In this document: positions 47,505-56,729 of the stretch, one piece after another
How positions within the stretch are numbered: position 1 is the first letter of the stretch
Layout of the letters: every line of letters begins with the position of its first letter
Assembly (NCBI GenBank): GCA_036674765.1
Contig: JARVKI010000093.1
Span: 104,468-168,467, forward strand
Origin: Seiridium cupressi
Lineage: Eukaryota > Ascomycota > Sordariomycetes > Amphisphaeriales > Sporocadaceae
Direction of reading: 5' to 3'
Length of the DNA: 64,000 nt
Notes under the pieces: model-generated
What the model was told of the DNA's origin: nothing
Databases searched by the model: none
Seen by the model: only the letters and a program-made list of their open reading frames with translations
Program-made: the position numbers and the translations under genes

Positions 47505-48325
47505 TCAGTCCGCCAACCTCGCCAAGTTCAGGCCGTCCCACAACGGCAACAAGAGAGGCTCTAGCCTTTTATTTGCCTTCACAGCATCGTTGAACTCCCT
47601 GACCTTCCAAATGCCATCGCGCTGCCCCTCATAATCCTCGCCCGGCGCCGCCTTGGGTCGATGCGGATTGGCCTCAGAATCATCAGCGACCAGTCCTCTT
47701 CTGAGCGCGTTGTCGCCAATGACCAGTCCACCTTTCCTTAACAGCCGTCTAGATGATCCAGGCTGTGACTTCTCCAGGACTGTCTTGAGGTAGGCAGGAT
47801 AGCCCGACTTCTGCGCATCAATGAAGATGACGTCGTACGGTTCCTCAGGGTGCAACGATGGAAGTGTCTCGAGGCCGTCTCCGATAACAAGCGAGACGTT
47901 GGAGACCGAGTGGGCTTTGAAGGCTGTCTCTGCCCTAGATGCAAACTCGGGGCTAAACTCCAGACCTGTTACAGAACCTGAAGGCCCTACGGCATGGGAC
48001 CAGGTCAAGGAGGAGAAGCCGAGGTAGACGCCTACCTCGAGAACTAAAGGCTGTGTTAGTCACGAGTCTACACATAGGACAAGGGAAGAAGGAATCGACC
48101 GGGATGGTGCACACCTCGTTTGGCGCCGACCAATCTTGCGAGAAAGACTAGTGCCCGCGCCTGGAATGTCGAGATCATAAGATTGCTGTCTGGGCTGTTC
48201 TCGTATACGTCTGCATGGTATTTGAGGAGCCATTGTGGCAGATCCAAAGAATGGTCCTCCGAGTACGTAGTCACTGCCTCAGCGACGTCGTCGTTCACGT
48301 AGAGGATGGGCTTTGCGTCCTTCAT
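47505..48325 (-). CDS. SAM-dependent O-methyltransferase, CCoAOMT-like (family 3)
   Basis: Two exons, 48115-48325 and 47505-48043 (donor GTGTGC, acceptor CTTTAG), giving 249 residues. The ATG at 48325 gives MKDAKPILYVN. Class I Rossmann methyltransferase of the caffeoyl-CoA O-methyltransferase type (Methyltransf_3), which transfers methyl from SAM to catechol-like or other hydroxyls in a metal-dependent way. Visible: the helix motif SNLMISTFQARALVFLARLVGAKR; motif I VLEVGVYLGFSSL (SAM binding); the acidic residue in VTGLEFSPEFA; the metal-site motif YDVIFIDAQKSGY; GGLVIGDN with the Asp-Asn pair; and the conserved end FNDAV...LLLPLWDGLNLAR. All key residues are present, so it is probably active. 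The substrate is unknown. Fungal members serve specialised metabolism, but no biosynthetic core gene lies within the window. Confidence 0.92.
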
Positions 48326-49723
48326 ATTGTTCGACTAATTGTGATGGTAAGAATTGTTGTAATATCCCTACAGACAAACCTTGACGATTTGCGAATTTAT
48401 TTATCAAACTGTAGTGAGCTCATGTGGGGGTGGACCCGGATGTAGTAGTTGGAGAAATGAGGGGTGTAATATAACGCGTTATTTGAGTTATACTAATCAA
48501 GCCCGCAATAATACGAGATAATCGACTTTGAATTTTTTACGAACAAAAACCCCTGCTTGGAAATACACTTTATTCATTCAACATTTATACTATTCCCATT
48601 CTTATATTCGGGTCAGCCCTCGATCTCCGTAATGTCGTTGCATCGTAACTCCGCCGCTCCGTTCGGCTCGGATGTCGAGCTGTCGAGCTGATCAGCGGAA
48701 TGTGGGGAGCTGGCTTTCTAACTGACACGCAATCGCTTGAAGCTCCTTTCCACATCACGTAGTCCGATAACGCTTCATTAGCACGAATAGTATCTTGTTG
48801 CATACACTCACGCCCCACGAATTGGAAGATTTTGGAATGATCACTCTCCAGGAGTTGGGCGCAGTTTCGTTTATATACCAGGATGCTTGAGTCGTGCACA
48901 ATTCATACACCATCCTTGAGGTTATAGAAATACTGTAGCTGATATAAATCTAGTGTTGTCGTAAGCCGCTTTAGTCTAAACCAAATCGAATTACCCATAG
49001 ATGAGCCCGGAGCTATCCCTTTCAGGCCCTCTTCTGCTCTTGGAGACTACCGGTAACGGGCGATCATAATCTTGACCAATTCAAACACTGCTAACGACCT
49101 GTCTGCCAAAACGGACAAGGACGGCCGATATCACAGTGCTAGTCTGATGTTCCACCGGCCCTCACTTCGAACGCACAAGTCACAAGTGGTCTCGAGTGAC
49201 AAATGACACAAAGCGCAATGGCATCAGAGTGCATGCCCTCGATATGACCGAAGTGGCCGAAGTTCCTGCCAGAAGGCGTCGATGCTCTTTCTAAAAAATG
49301 GCCGCTTCTATCTTCGGGTGAACCTTGCTAACCTACATGTAGTGGGTCACTTTGCGGTGGCTGTCACGATGAAGTTTTGCTGGCCATTGTCATTGTTCAT
49401 GTCTAACGATTTCAATAACACGAATGCATCAATTTTCGAGGCTGTTGTTGCCTATTCTAAGTGTTCATACTGAGGAATCATTATCTGCTATCTATATTAT
49501 AGTCAATGGAGTGACATTGCCATTATATCCCAACACTCATGTTCCGCATTACTCCGCCCTCCCCCTTCATTCAGCAACGTGAGCACCTTTTCTTCCCTAT
49601 TCCCCCCATGATTCTGATTCTGATCTGATTGGCAAGAGTTGTTTCTTTTCTTTAGGTAAAATAGAGGCTACTTTGACATAAGCTTAGCAGGTCTCATTTT
49701 TTCACGCCTGGCCGCATATCGTT
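48326..49723. other. Intergenic region
   Basis: Promoter of the O-methyltransferase gene and 3' flank of the GPI protein gene. A T/A-rich stretch lies near 48440-48600. No gene or RNA recognised. Confidence 0.5.
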
Positions 49724-51277
49724 CTACAATAGGCCAACAACAGCAACAACAGCTGCCATCAGTCCACTGCCGAGCATGGCATTGCTTCGTGCGGCAGCCG
49801 CAGTCGCGGCGGGGACAGGTGCGGTTGTCTTAGAGGTTGTTGGGATAATAGTGGTCGGAGTCGCCGGCTGGGTGGTAAGGGAAGTAGGCACAGCTAGCTG
49901 GGACGACGAGGGAGGTGGAGCAGGAACAGTGGTCGGAAAGATGGGCACAACCAGTAGTGTCGAGGATGGCGGAGGAGCCAGAACAGTACCAAATGGAGTG
50001 GTGGATACCGCAGGGCCGGTGCTGCTAGGCACGGGAGCCGGGAGGCTGGTGGGAGGAGTCGGAACAATGGGTTGCGTCGATGAGTTCTGATAGGCTGCGG
50101 TGGAAGAAGGCGGCAGGATAGTAGGGAGCGGGATGGTGCTGCCTTCAGATGTGGTGAGCGGCACAGTAGTCGGGGCAGCCACGGTAGTAGTCTGAACAGT
50201 AGTCGATACTTCAGAGCCGGACGGGTAGGGAACCGTTGTAGGTATAACTACGGTTTGGGTGGTCGGCGTAACGACTGACTGAGTGGTGGGCTTTACAACG
50301 GTAGTCGTCTGGGTGGTTGTAGACCCGCCGGGGCAGGATGGGCATGGGATAGTAGTCGGTACGACAACGGTTTGTGTGGTAGGTTGAACGACAAATACTG
50401 TAGTGGGGTGCACGGTAGACACGGTGGTGGGCTTAACAGCAGACACTGTGGTGGGTTGGACGACAGACGCGGTCGTGGGCTTAACGGCAGGCCCTGTAGT
50501 GGGATGGACCTCAAACGTGTCCGTGGGCTGGATAGCCCCGAAAGTGGCGGTCGTGGAACCAACGGTGGTAGATCCGGGGCAGGAAGGGCAGGGCTGAGTC
50601 GTCGTGATGACCTTCGTCTTCGTAGTTGGCTTAATAATAGAGTGAGTTGTCGGTTGAACACCGGTCTCAGTCGTAGGCTTGATAACCGTGGCTGTGCTGT
50701 GCTTGGGTGGCGCCGAGGATGTCGTGATCTCGAAGTAGCTCGAAGTTGTGGTAGGGCGTGGAGGAGAGATCTTTTTACTGGAAGTCGTCTGAGGAACAGA
50801 AGTAGGCTTCCAGGTCGAAGTGGTGGTACTAGTAGGGTAAGACGTAGAAAATGGCTTACTCCAAGTCTTTGACTTGGTGCTGGATGTAGTCGGGCATGGC
50901 TTGGAGATTGATGTAGAGTAGCCCTCCTCTTCAGATGAAGTAGTCGAGGATGGTTGGGAGACCGATGTAGGGTAACCCTTCTTTTCAGATGAAGTAGTCG
51001 GGGATGGTTTGGAGACCGATGTAGGGTAACCCTGCTCTTCAGATGATGTTGTCCAGGGAGGATAGGTAGGGTAACCCTTCCCGGGCGTGGATGTTTCTTG
51101 AGGGCAGATGGTACAAACTTCAAACCTCTTGATCTCGGCGTCCTCGTTGTCCTCATAGAGGCCGACGCCCTCGGGACAGAGGGTACAGGCCGCCAGATCA
51201 TACGAGTCCGGATGCTTGGCCGGCAGGGCATAGGCCAAGCCAGCCAGAGAGACGGCACTAAAGACGCTGAGCTTCAT
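49724..51277 (-). CDS. Thr/Ser/Pro-rich GPI-anchored cell-wall protein with internal repeats
   Basis: Single exon, 517 residues from ATG 51277. Signal peptide MKLSVFSAVSLAGLAYA, then a short N-terminal module with two CxxCP motifs (CTLCPEG and CTICPQE). Then three repeats of about 19 residues around GYPTSVSKPSPTTSSE, then a long mucin-like region. In that region PTT recurs about every 8 residues (VQPTT, VKPTT, VHPTT), split by two CPSCPG motifs. The end is a small-residue linker and a hydrophobic tail (GSGLMAAVVAVVGLL), a typical GPI-anchor signal. Such proteins are heavily O-mannosylated wall components, and some act in adhesion. No catalytic domain is visible. A long Arg-rich frame on the same strand (50293-51258) is only a shadow of the repeats. 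A TATA-like TATAAAG lies upstream at 51447-51453. Confidence 0.88.
   Translation of the reverse strand: MKLSVFSAVSLAGLAYALPAKHPDSYDLAACTLCPEGVGLYEDNEDAEIKRFEVCTICPQETSTPGKGYPTYPPWTTSSEEQGYPTSVSKPSPTTSSEKKGYPTSVSQPSSTTSSEEEGYSTSISKPCPTTSSTKSKTWSKPFSTSYPTSTTTSTWKPTSVPQTTSSKKISPPRPTTTSSYFEITTSSAPPKHSTATVIKPTTETGVQPTTHSIIKPTTKTKVITTTQPCPSCPGSTTVGSTTATFGAIQPTDTFEVHPTTGPAVKPTTASVVQPTTVSAVKPTTVSTVHPTTVFVVQPTTQTVVVPTTIPCPSCPGGSTTTQTTTVVKPTTQSVVTPTTQTVVIPTTVPYPSGSEVSTTVQTTTVAAPTTVPLTTSEGSTIPLPTILPPSSTAAYQNSSTQPIVPTPPTSLPAPVPSSTGPAVSTTPFGTVLAPPPSSTLLVVPIFPTTVPAPPPSSSQLAVPTSLTTQPATPTTIIPTTSKTTAPVPAATAAAARSNAMLGSGLMAAVVAVVGLL
50250..50640 (-). repeat. 24-bp-periodic PTT repeats in the GPI protein gene
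   Basis: About a dozen degenerate 8-residue units of the form xPTTxxxV, as in KPTTASVVQPTTVSAV, with an intervening CPSCPG. They form the mucin-like stalk. Confidence 0.75.
50885..51055 (-). repeat. 57-bp tandem minisatellite inside the GPI protein gene
   Basis: Three in-frame copies of a unit of about 57 bp encode GYPTS[VI]SKPSPTTSSE-like 19-residue segments. A fourth, more divergent unit is at GKGYPTYPPWTTSSE. Base identity between the first two copies is very high, which fits recent slippage or recombination. Confidence 0.8.
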
Positions 51278-52200
51278 TGTTGTACTGGTGATCTCTGATT
51301 GGAGCCTATGAAGAGAGCGAGGAGGCAGAACGATTGACTGATTTCTCAGAAGAAACACTGCTAACTTTTCAGCTGTGGAACGAGAGTGTACAGAATGATG
51401 TAGAGGAAAGAAAGGAACATACCATTCTCGACTATCTTGTATGTGACTTTATAGACCATGAAAAGACCTGTGCGGCTAGCATTGTAAACATTGAATCATG
51501 CCAATGGTTTGAGCCATACTCGTAGTCGAAGGGGTGGTGGGAGAGCTAAAGCAGCAGTATTCTGGTCCAAACCTTTACTCTTGGTGTTTGTGTTCAACAC
51601 TGGACCGGATGGCTGAACAACTCTCTCGATTACTTCCATGTTAGAGTCGAAGTCATTACGAAACGTTGACATAAGCCGTATTGTTGACCAGGATATCTAT
51701 TCTTGGCCATTCGGCTTGCCATCTACTTGACAAAGTCTGTTAGAGGGCTATGGCATTTGGTAACATTCAAACTCTAAACTGACCCAGAATGTGCCCAGGG
51801 TGATGAGGCACAGCGCAGGAAACAAAAAGCTGTCGAGGCCGAGCCTGCTTCTAAAGATGCCTGCTATTCCGACGATGGACGACGGGGTTGAACAGCATGT
51901 TCGGCGGCTCAGAGGACCATCGCAACTACGGCTTTAATGATTAATTATTTGGCTTTATTTCTCCTGAACAGTTGTGCTTTCCTGACCTGCACCGAGTGAT
52001 ACTCTCATCCGTCATTGAATCTGGCTATGATTGCTGCCAATGCCTGTTTTCAAATCCCTTTTAGCACTCTGGCTTTATTTTTTCTGGTGCTCAAAAACGA
52101 CCTTATATCCGTCCGAACGCCAATGTAAATGTCTTGATCAAAGATGCCGCTGCCATGCCTCTATTGCTCTCCACTTCGACGACGCTTTCGCTACCCGGAA
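51278..52200. other. Intergenic region
   Basis: Promoter of the GPI protein gene, including TATAAAG (minus) at 51447-51453, about 170 bp upstream of its ATG, and the 3' flank of orm1. No further gene. Confidence 0.5.
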
Positions 52201-52987
52201 CTATTCTTCCGGAATGCCGGATAGTAGGCCCACCCTCAAGCGGTGACTCTGCAGTGAACATTAGTCAAATGGCTGGGACATGGCTGGTTGCTCAGTAACA
52301 TACGAAGGGTAGCTTGGGTATTACGACACTCAAAGTGGCCAGGAAGTTGATGGTAAAGTAGGTCAAGTCGTAATGGGTATAGTGCGTGCTCAGCAAGAAG
52401 AGCAAAATCGGTACACTAAGTAGAAACTTCTTGGCTGGCGTGTACTGCGCTCCGTCGTCGATCTGTTCCCACATGTTCAGGTTGTCGTAGGCGCCGCTAT
52501 TGAACTCAAACGGAGTGCCGCGGACCCAATGGAACATGATATAGGAGCCAAACATGTACGATATGTTGGTCAGGGTCCATGAGGTCTCCTGCGAGACGCC
52601 GGGGATGACATCGTAGAGGATCTTCAATATGAGAATAAGGACGAAATGAATAGTCCAAGCCCCTGGTGATCCGGTGTCAGATCAGTGATTGCACTCCACG
52701 GGTAGTTCAACGCTCTCAAGGGAACAGATCAAAGACTCCATATAAGTTCATACAGCGCAGCAGTAGCTAGCACGGCGTAGGCCAAGCTCTTGGAGGCTGT
52801 GCCTGCTTTGGTCCCCTGAATGAATAGCTAAAACGGGGGGTAACGTACCTTTCGCGTTGACCCATTGCGCATTGAGGTTGGGCAATGCTGACTGATCGCT
52901 CAATTGCTCAATTGGCTCCTGGGGCTCCGAGTAGATTTGCAGTATACTACTAGACCTGCGCCTCCTCGTCTGCTTCTGGTCTGCCAT
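52201..52987 (-). CDS. orm1: ORMDL-family protein Orm1
   Basis: ER membrane regulator of sphingolipid synthesis. Orm proteins bind and restrain serine palmitoyltransferase. Three exons, 52849-52987, 52304-52662 and 52201-52248 (donors GTACGT and GTATGT; acceptors CACCAG and TGCAG), giving 181 residues. ATG 52987 gives MADQKQTRRRRSSSIL. The RRRRSSS cluster matches the N-terminal phosphorylation region of yeast Orm proteins. Conserved core: LPNLNAQWVNAKGAW, then the TM hairpin around WTIHFVLILILKILYDVIPG, then TWTLTN-like SWTLTNISYMFGSYIMFHWV, then RGTPFEFNSGAYDNLNMWEQ and the C-terminal TM pair. The last exon is only 48 bp and adds SHRLRVGLLSGIPEE, replacing an in-frame VCY stop that would result from intron retention. 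The frame is open upstream of the chosen ATG but has only a GTG start. Confidence 0.94.
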
Positions 52988-54524
52988 GTTTCCTGCTTTG
53001 AGATATGTATCGCCTCGCTGGGGCTGGTTTGTGCCCGCGTCGTAGGAGACGGTGCGAGGGAGGACTATTGGAGAAGACACTTTGGCGGTGTTGGGGGGTT
53101 CGTTGAGGTTGTTTCGATTCCCTATAGCGAAGGCAAGAAGCGGTCCACGTAGCCAAGCTTGGCGACGTGAAGCTCAAACGGGGGTGACTTTCGCACAGGA
53201 AGGAGCGGAGTAGCCCGGACGGATGATGGCGGAGGCTCTGGCCCGGCAGAGACTGCAACTACAATGATCGGGGATGGATTGTAGGATGGCAAACGGTTGG
53301 CTGAGGCTTGAAATCGGATGTCGGGGGTATCGAAGATTGGTAGACAAAGAGATGCACGGTGAGAGCCAGAGCTCTAAGAAATCAATTGCGTAGAGATGCG
53401 GCAGAGAATCGTGAGACCCTGTGGATGGTTTGTTGGCGTGTATAGCAGTAATGGTAGCGACGGTGATGCGAGAGAGGAAAGACGGTGACTGGAATAGAGG
53501 AGATTGGGGGCCGAAGGCGTTCGGTGTCGAGAACAGCGGTTGGATGGCACGACGTGGGTGAATCGATGGTTGAAGTCGGTCACGGGTACAAGTTACGTGG
53601 AAGGTACGACGAAGCGAAAAGTTGGGGAGATTATCTCCATGGCCTCTGTCTGGTTGGAGACAGGTGACGCGCGGGACCCGAAAAGAGACGTGGAACCCAC
53701 TCTGCGGCCCCTCGAGGCCACTAGGACCCAAGGGCGCGGCAGGGTTCAGCACCTGTTGAGCCCCAAATGCTCCCGAAAGGAGGTGCAGACCCTTGTCGCA
53801 ATTCCCCAAAAAGCTTCCATTTCAGGGGCTTGCGAAGGCTTCGGCGCCTTCTATGGGTCTTGCGCAGACCCTTCTGGACAGCTTGCTTTGCCGCAATCGA
53901 CCCCTTCAGCTAATGTAGGTCGGCACGTGTACGCCGTCAGTCCATGCGGCTACAGTCGCTTTTACGTGCCCTGCACTCCCTCAGGGGCCGCGGCTCCTCT
54001 AGGCATGCCAGTGGTAGGTAGGCTCTGGGTGCTGCTACATATAAAAGGGGGCGCGGGACAGTGAAGCTGCACTAGGCCAACGGATCTCCGCATATTCAAC
54101 ACAGCCCCGATGTAGAAATTCCCGGTGCAGCGAGTTGAAATGCAAGGCTCCTCTGCAGGTGTATGTCGGCGTCCCACAAAAAATGATGCACCTTTTGGGA
54201 TGAAGTCATGGTCTAAGATACGGCGATACCAGATACTTGTCCAGCCGCGGTTTACCCGGCGCAAATCTTTGGGCAATGGCTCAGCATCCAACAGGACGAT
54301 CGCAAAGTATTGGAATAACAGTCCAGTTTGGATTACCTGGCGCGTAAGAACCAAGCGGGTTTGGACTTTTGCTGATAGGTCTGCATCGGTGTTTGGAGGG
54401 GAGCCACGGGGCGCGTTTGCATATCTGATCGCGCATTGAGGCAGGTTCGCCACGCCACGAGCAGTAGCCGCCAAACTGGTGCAGCGACATCTCGTCAAGT
54501 TACTGGCTTCTGAGTCGCCTCAAA
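52988..54524. other. Shared upstream region of orm1 (-) and the zinc-knuckle gene (+)
   Basis: Divergent promoter interval, relatively GC-rich, with CT-rich leader sequence for orm1 and a TATAAAAG (+) at 54040-54047. Long frames on both strands (211 and 178 codons on minus, 186 on plus) overlap each other, lack ATG starts or motifs, and are not called. Confidence 0.5.
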
Positions 54525-56729
54525 ATGGCGCTCACTCGCTCACAAGACGGCCACGCTGCTGAAAACCATCAATCCGAAATGGGGGTCGATGAGATTGCTA
54601 CGAAAAACAGTCCAGAGATCGCCACCGGGCAGAAACGGCCTCGCGACTTTGGAGAAGAACTGAAAGGGCTGACCCCCGACCGCGAAAGTAATGCGCCTGA
54701 TTCACCTTCCGCAAAGAGGGTCAGAAGGAGTTCCGATGGAGGCGAAAATGGGGATCCGCATTCCGATGGCTTGGACGATGGGGAGATAGTGGAAACGTCG
54801 GCTCCAAGTCAGCATTTGCCTCTCTCTGACAGCGCGACCAGCGAACAGACAGGCCTACAACCCTCTGTTCCCGCCTCTCAGCCAGACCCCGTATCTCATG
54901 CAGAGCCCGTACCGGACAAGATCGTTTCGCAAGATGAGCCCGTCGTTCCTGAACAGGCTCTTTCCGCAGACCTCGTGCCCGGGCAAGAGCATCAATCAAC
55001 AGTCGACCCAAACCAGTCTCCTGATGAACCTGGTCAGACAGCTTCTACACCTTCATCCGGTGAAACAAAGCAGAACGTAGAAACCTCTGACAATTCAGCC
55101 GGCTGGAATCAGGGTGTTGGTTTGGGCCTACGAACATCGTTCGGGAAAGCCCCAGGCAAACAGCCCAAGGCTAATGTCCCGACAAGCTCTCCTGGCATCG
55201 TCTCATTCCCAATGATGAATAAAGATTGGAGAATAGACGCCTCCAAGTTCGAGCAGGTTACCTGCGACTTCGAACTAGATCATGCCGAACGATCCAAACC
55301 CCAATTTTGGCGGCGTTGGATGATGGAGAATCTCCAGCATCTGATCATCGTCCTTGAGGAAAACAACGACTTCTTACTGGATTCGCTGAAGAAGCCTACG
55401 CAGAAAGTTAAGATGATTCGCAATGCTTTGATAGCTCTCCTTCATCCAGCCGGGGGCGTTCTACACGGAACGAAGAAGGACAAAGCGCTAGCACGGGGAG
55501 TGGCTCAGCCTGTTTTCGACGAACTCAACATTAAAGCTGTGAATAAAAGGCTCAAGAAGCTCTCAACGCCGCAAGAAACTGCGGATACGACCAATGAAGC
55601 AGGATCAGAGGGTAACGAGGAACCCCAGGGCGATGAGAAAGATAAGCCCCAGCAGGAATCCGCAAGTGTAGACGATATAGAAGCTGGCGAAGTACAGGCC
55701 GAAAACCAATCATCACCAACTCCAGAAGAGCTTGAGCACCGCAAGCTGTATTTTCCCGGCTCGGAAAATTATCCCATATTCTGCATACATTGTGTCAGTA
55801 CCCGGCACAGTTCTGGCAACTGTCCGCAGCTTGCTTGCCAGTTTTGCAGCAGCAGAGAACACACGCGATACGGATGTCCTAGGAAGCAGAGGTGCAGCAA
55901 ATGCCGCCAGGTCGGACACACGAAGGACACGTGCCAGGAAAAGCTTTCTTTAACAACAGAAGAAATGGAGCCGTGCGCGTACTGTGGATCTGCTCACACT
56001 GAAGATCAGTGTATTCAGGTTTGGAAAAGTTTCAATCCTGCAGAAGTTGAAATCAGGAAGGTCAAGACAATACCCGCCTTCTGTTATACGTGTGGGCAAG
56101 AGGGCCATTATGGTCCAGAATGTGGACTAGCTGCTCAGGGAGATGAGGCGGAGTCCGGTTTGAGCATCTGGTCCGCGGCGTTGCGCGACTTCTACATCGA
56201 CCCAAATAGCGCCAACGTAGCTATCGCATGGGTTGGATTAGACACAAACAAGATCACTCCAGGGCAGAACATGAGCATCCGTGGACTATCAAAGAAGCAA
56301 ACTCATGTGTACTATGTTTCCAGCGATGGTGAGTCCGATGATGGTTTCATTCACGATCCGGTCCAAAAGCCGCCCCAGCGTGGCAATATCCAGATCAACA
56401 CCAGTTCGAGTCGTCCTGCACCTAAACGAGGAGGCTTCAGTAGCCTTCGCCGCCCAGAAAGCCAGCGTCGCCAGGATCAACGTGAGTTTTCCCCTCCGCC
56501 TCCGCCGCCGCAGGAACTCTTTCAGGCACATGGAGACTGGCAGCCACCTCTTCCGGCTGGACCTCCTCCACCTCTGCCCGGCGCTTACACATTTCAAGGC
56601 AATACACTCCCACATGCACCGCCCGGAACACTCCCCCTGCGACCTGGTCCACAAGGCTTCAGAAATGCCAACGGCTCGTCCCAAAATGGATCAAAGAGAG
56701 GGCGTGGCAGGGCACGGAAGCATAGGTAA
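54525..56729 (+). CDS. Five-zinc-knuckle RNA-binding protein, Air1/Air2-like
   Basis: Intronless, 734 residues from ATG 54525. The centre (about 420-533) carries five zinc knuckles: CIHC...C, CQFC...C, CSKC...C, a CAYC variant with three residues before His, and CYTC...C. Five tandem CCHC knuckles are the hallmark of Air1/Air2, the RNA-binding subunits of the nuclear TRAMP polyadenylation complex, which marks RNAs for exosome decay. Between knuckles 4 and 5 lies QVWKSF, which fits the IWRxY motif known at that place in yeast Air proteins for Trf4 contact. Upstream: a disordered acidic and Ser/Pro-rich N-terminus with KRPRD and AKRVRR basic clusters, and a helical block (about 230-350, DWRIDASKFEQVTCDFEL). 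The C-terminus is proline-rich, then RGRGRARKHR. The protein is much longer than yeast Air2 (344 residues), as expected for filamentous fungi. Confidence 0.85.
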   Translation: MALTRSQDGHAAENHQSEMGVDEIATKNSPEIATGQKRPRDFGEELKGLTPDRESNAPDSPSAKRVRRSSDGGENGDPHSDGLDDGEIVETSAPSQHLPLSDSATSEQTGLQPSVPASQPDPVSHAEPVPDKIVSQDEPVVPEQALSADLVPGQEHQSTVDPNQSPDEPGQTASTPSSGETKQNVETSDNSAGWNQGVGLGLRTSFGKAPGKQPKANVPTSSPGIVSFPMMNKDWRIDASKFEQVTCDFELDHAERSKPQFWRRWMMENLQHLIIVLEENNDFLLDSLKKPTQKVKMIRNALIALLHPAGGVLHGTKKDKALARGVAQPVFDELNIKAVNKRLKKLSTPQETADTTNEAGSEGNEEPQGDEKDKPQQESASVDDIEAGEVQAENQSSPTPEELEHRKLYFPGSENYPIFCIHCVSTRHSSGNCPQLACQFCSSREHTRYGCPRKQRCSKCRQVGHTKDTCQEKLSLTTEEMEPCAYCGSAHTEDQCIQVWKSFNPAEVEIRKVKTIPAFCYTCGQEGHYGPECGLAAQGDEAESGLSIWSAALRDFYIDPNSANVAIAWVGLDTNKITPGQNMSIRGLSKKQTHVYYVSSDGESDDGFIHDPVQKPPQRGNIQINTSSSRPAPKRGGFSSLRRPESQRRQDQREFSPPPPPPQELFQAHGDWQPPLPAGPPPPLPGAYTFQGNTLPHAPPGTLPLRPGPQGFRNANGSSQNGSKRGRGRARKHR

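Noticed and set aside
50293..51258. 321-codon Arg/Leu/Pro-rich minus-strand frame
   Set aside because: Shadow of the repeat-rich GPI protein gene in another frame; the real frame has a signal peptide and GPI tail.
13914..51277. A biosynthetic gene cluster joining the reductase relic, O-methyltransferase and transporters
   Set aside because: They lie tens of kb apart among unrelated genes and no synthase is present.
53174..54498. Long frames of 178-211 codons between orm1 and the zinc-knuckle gene
   Set aside because: Mutually overlapping, mostly non-ATG starts, GC-rich promoter or leader sequence.
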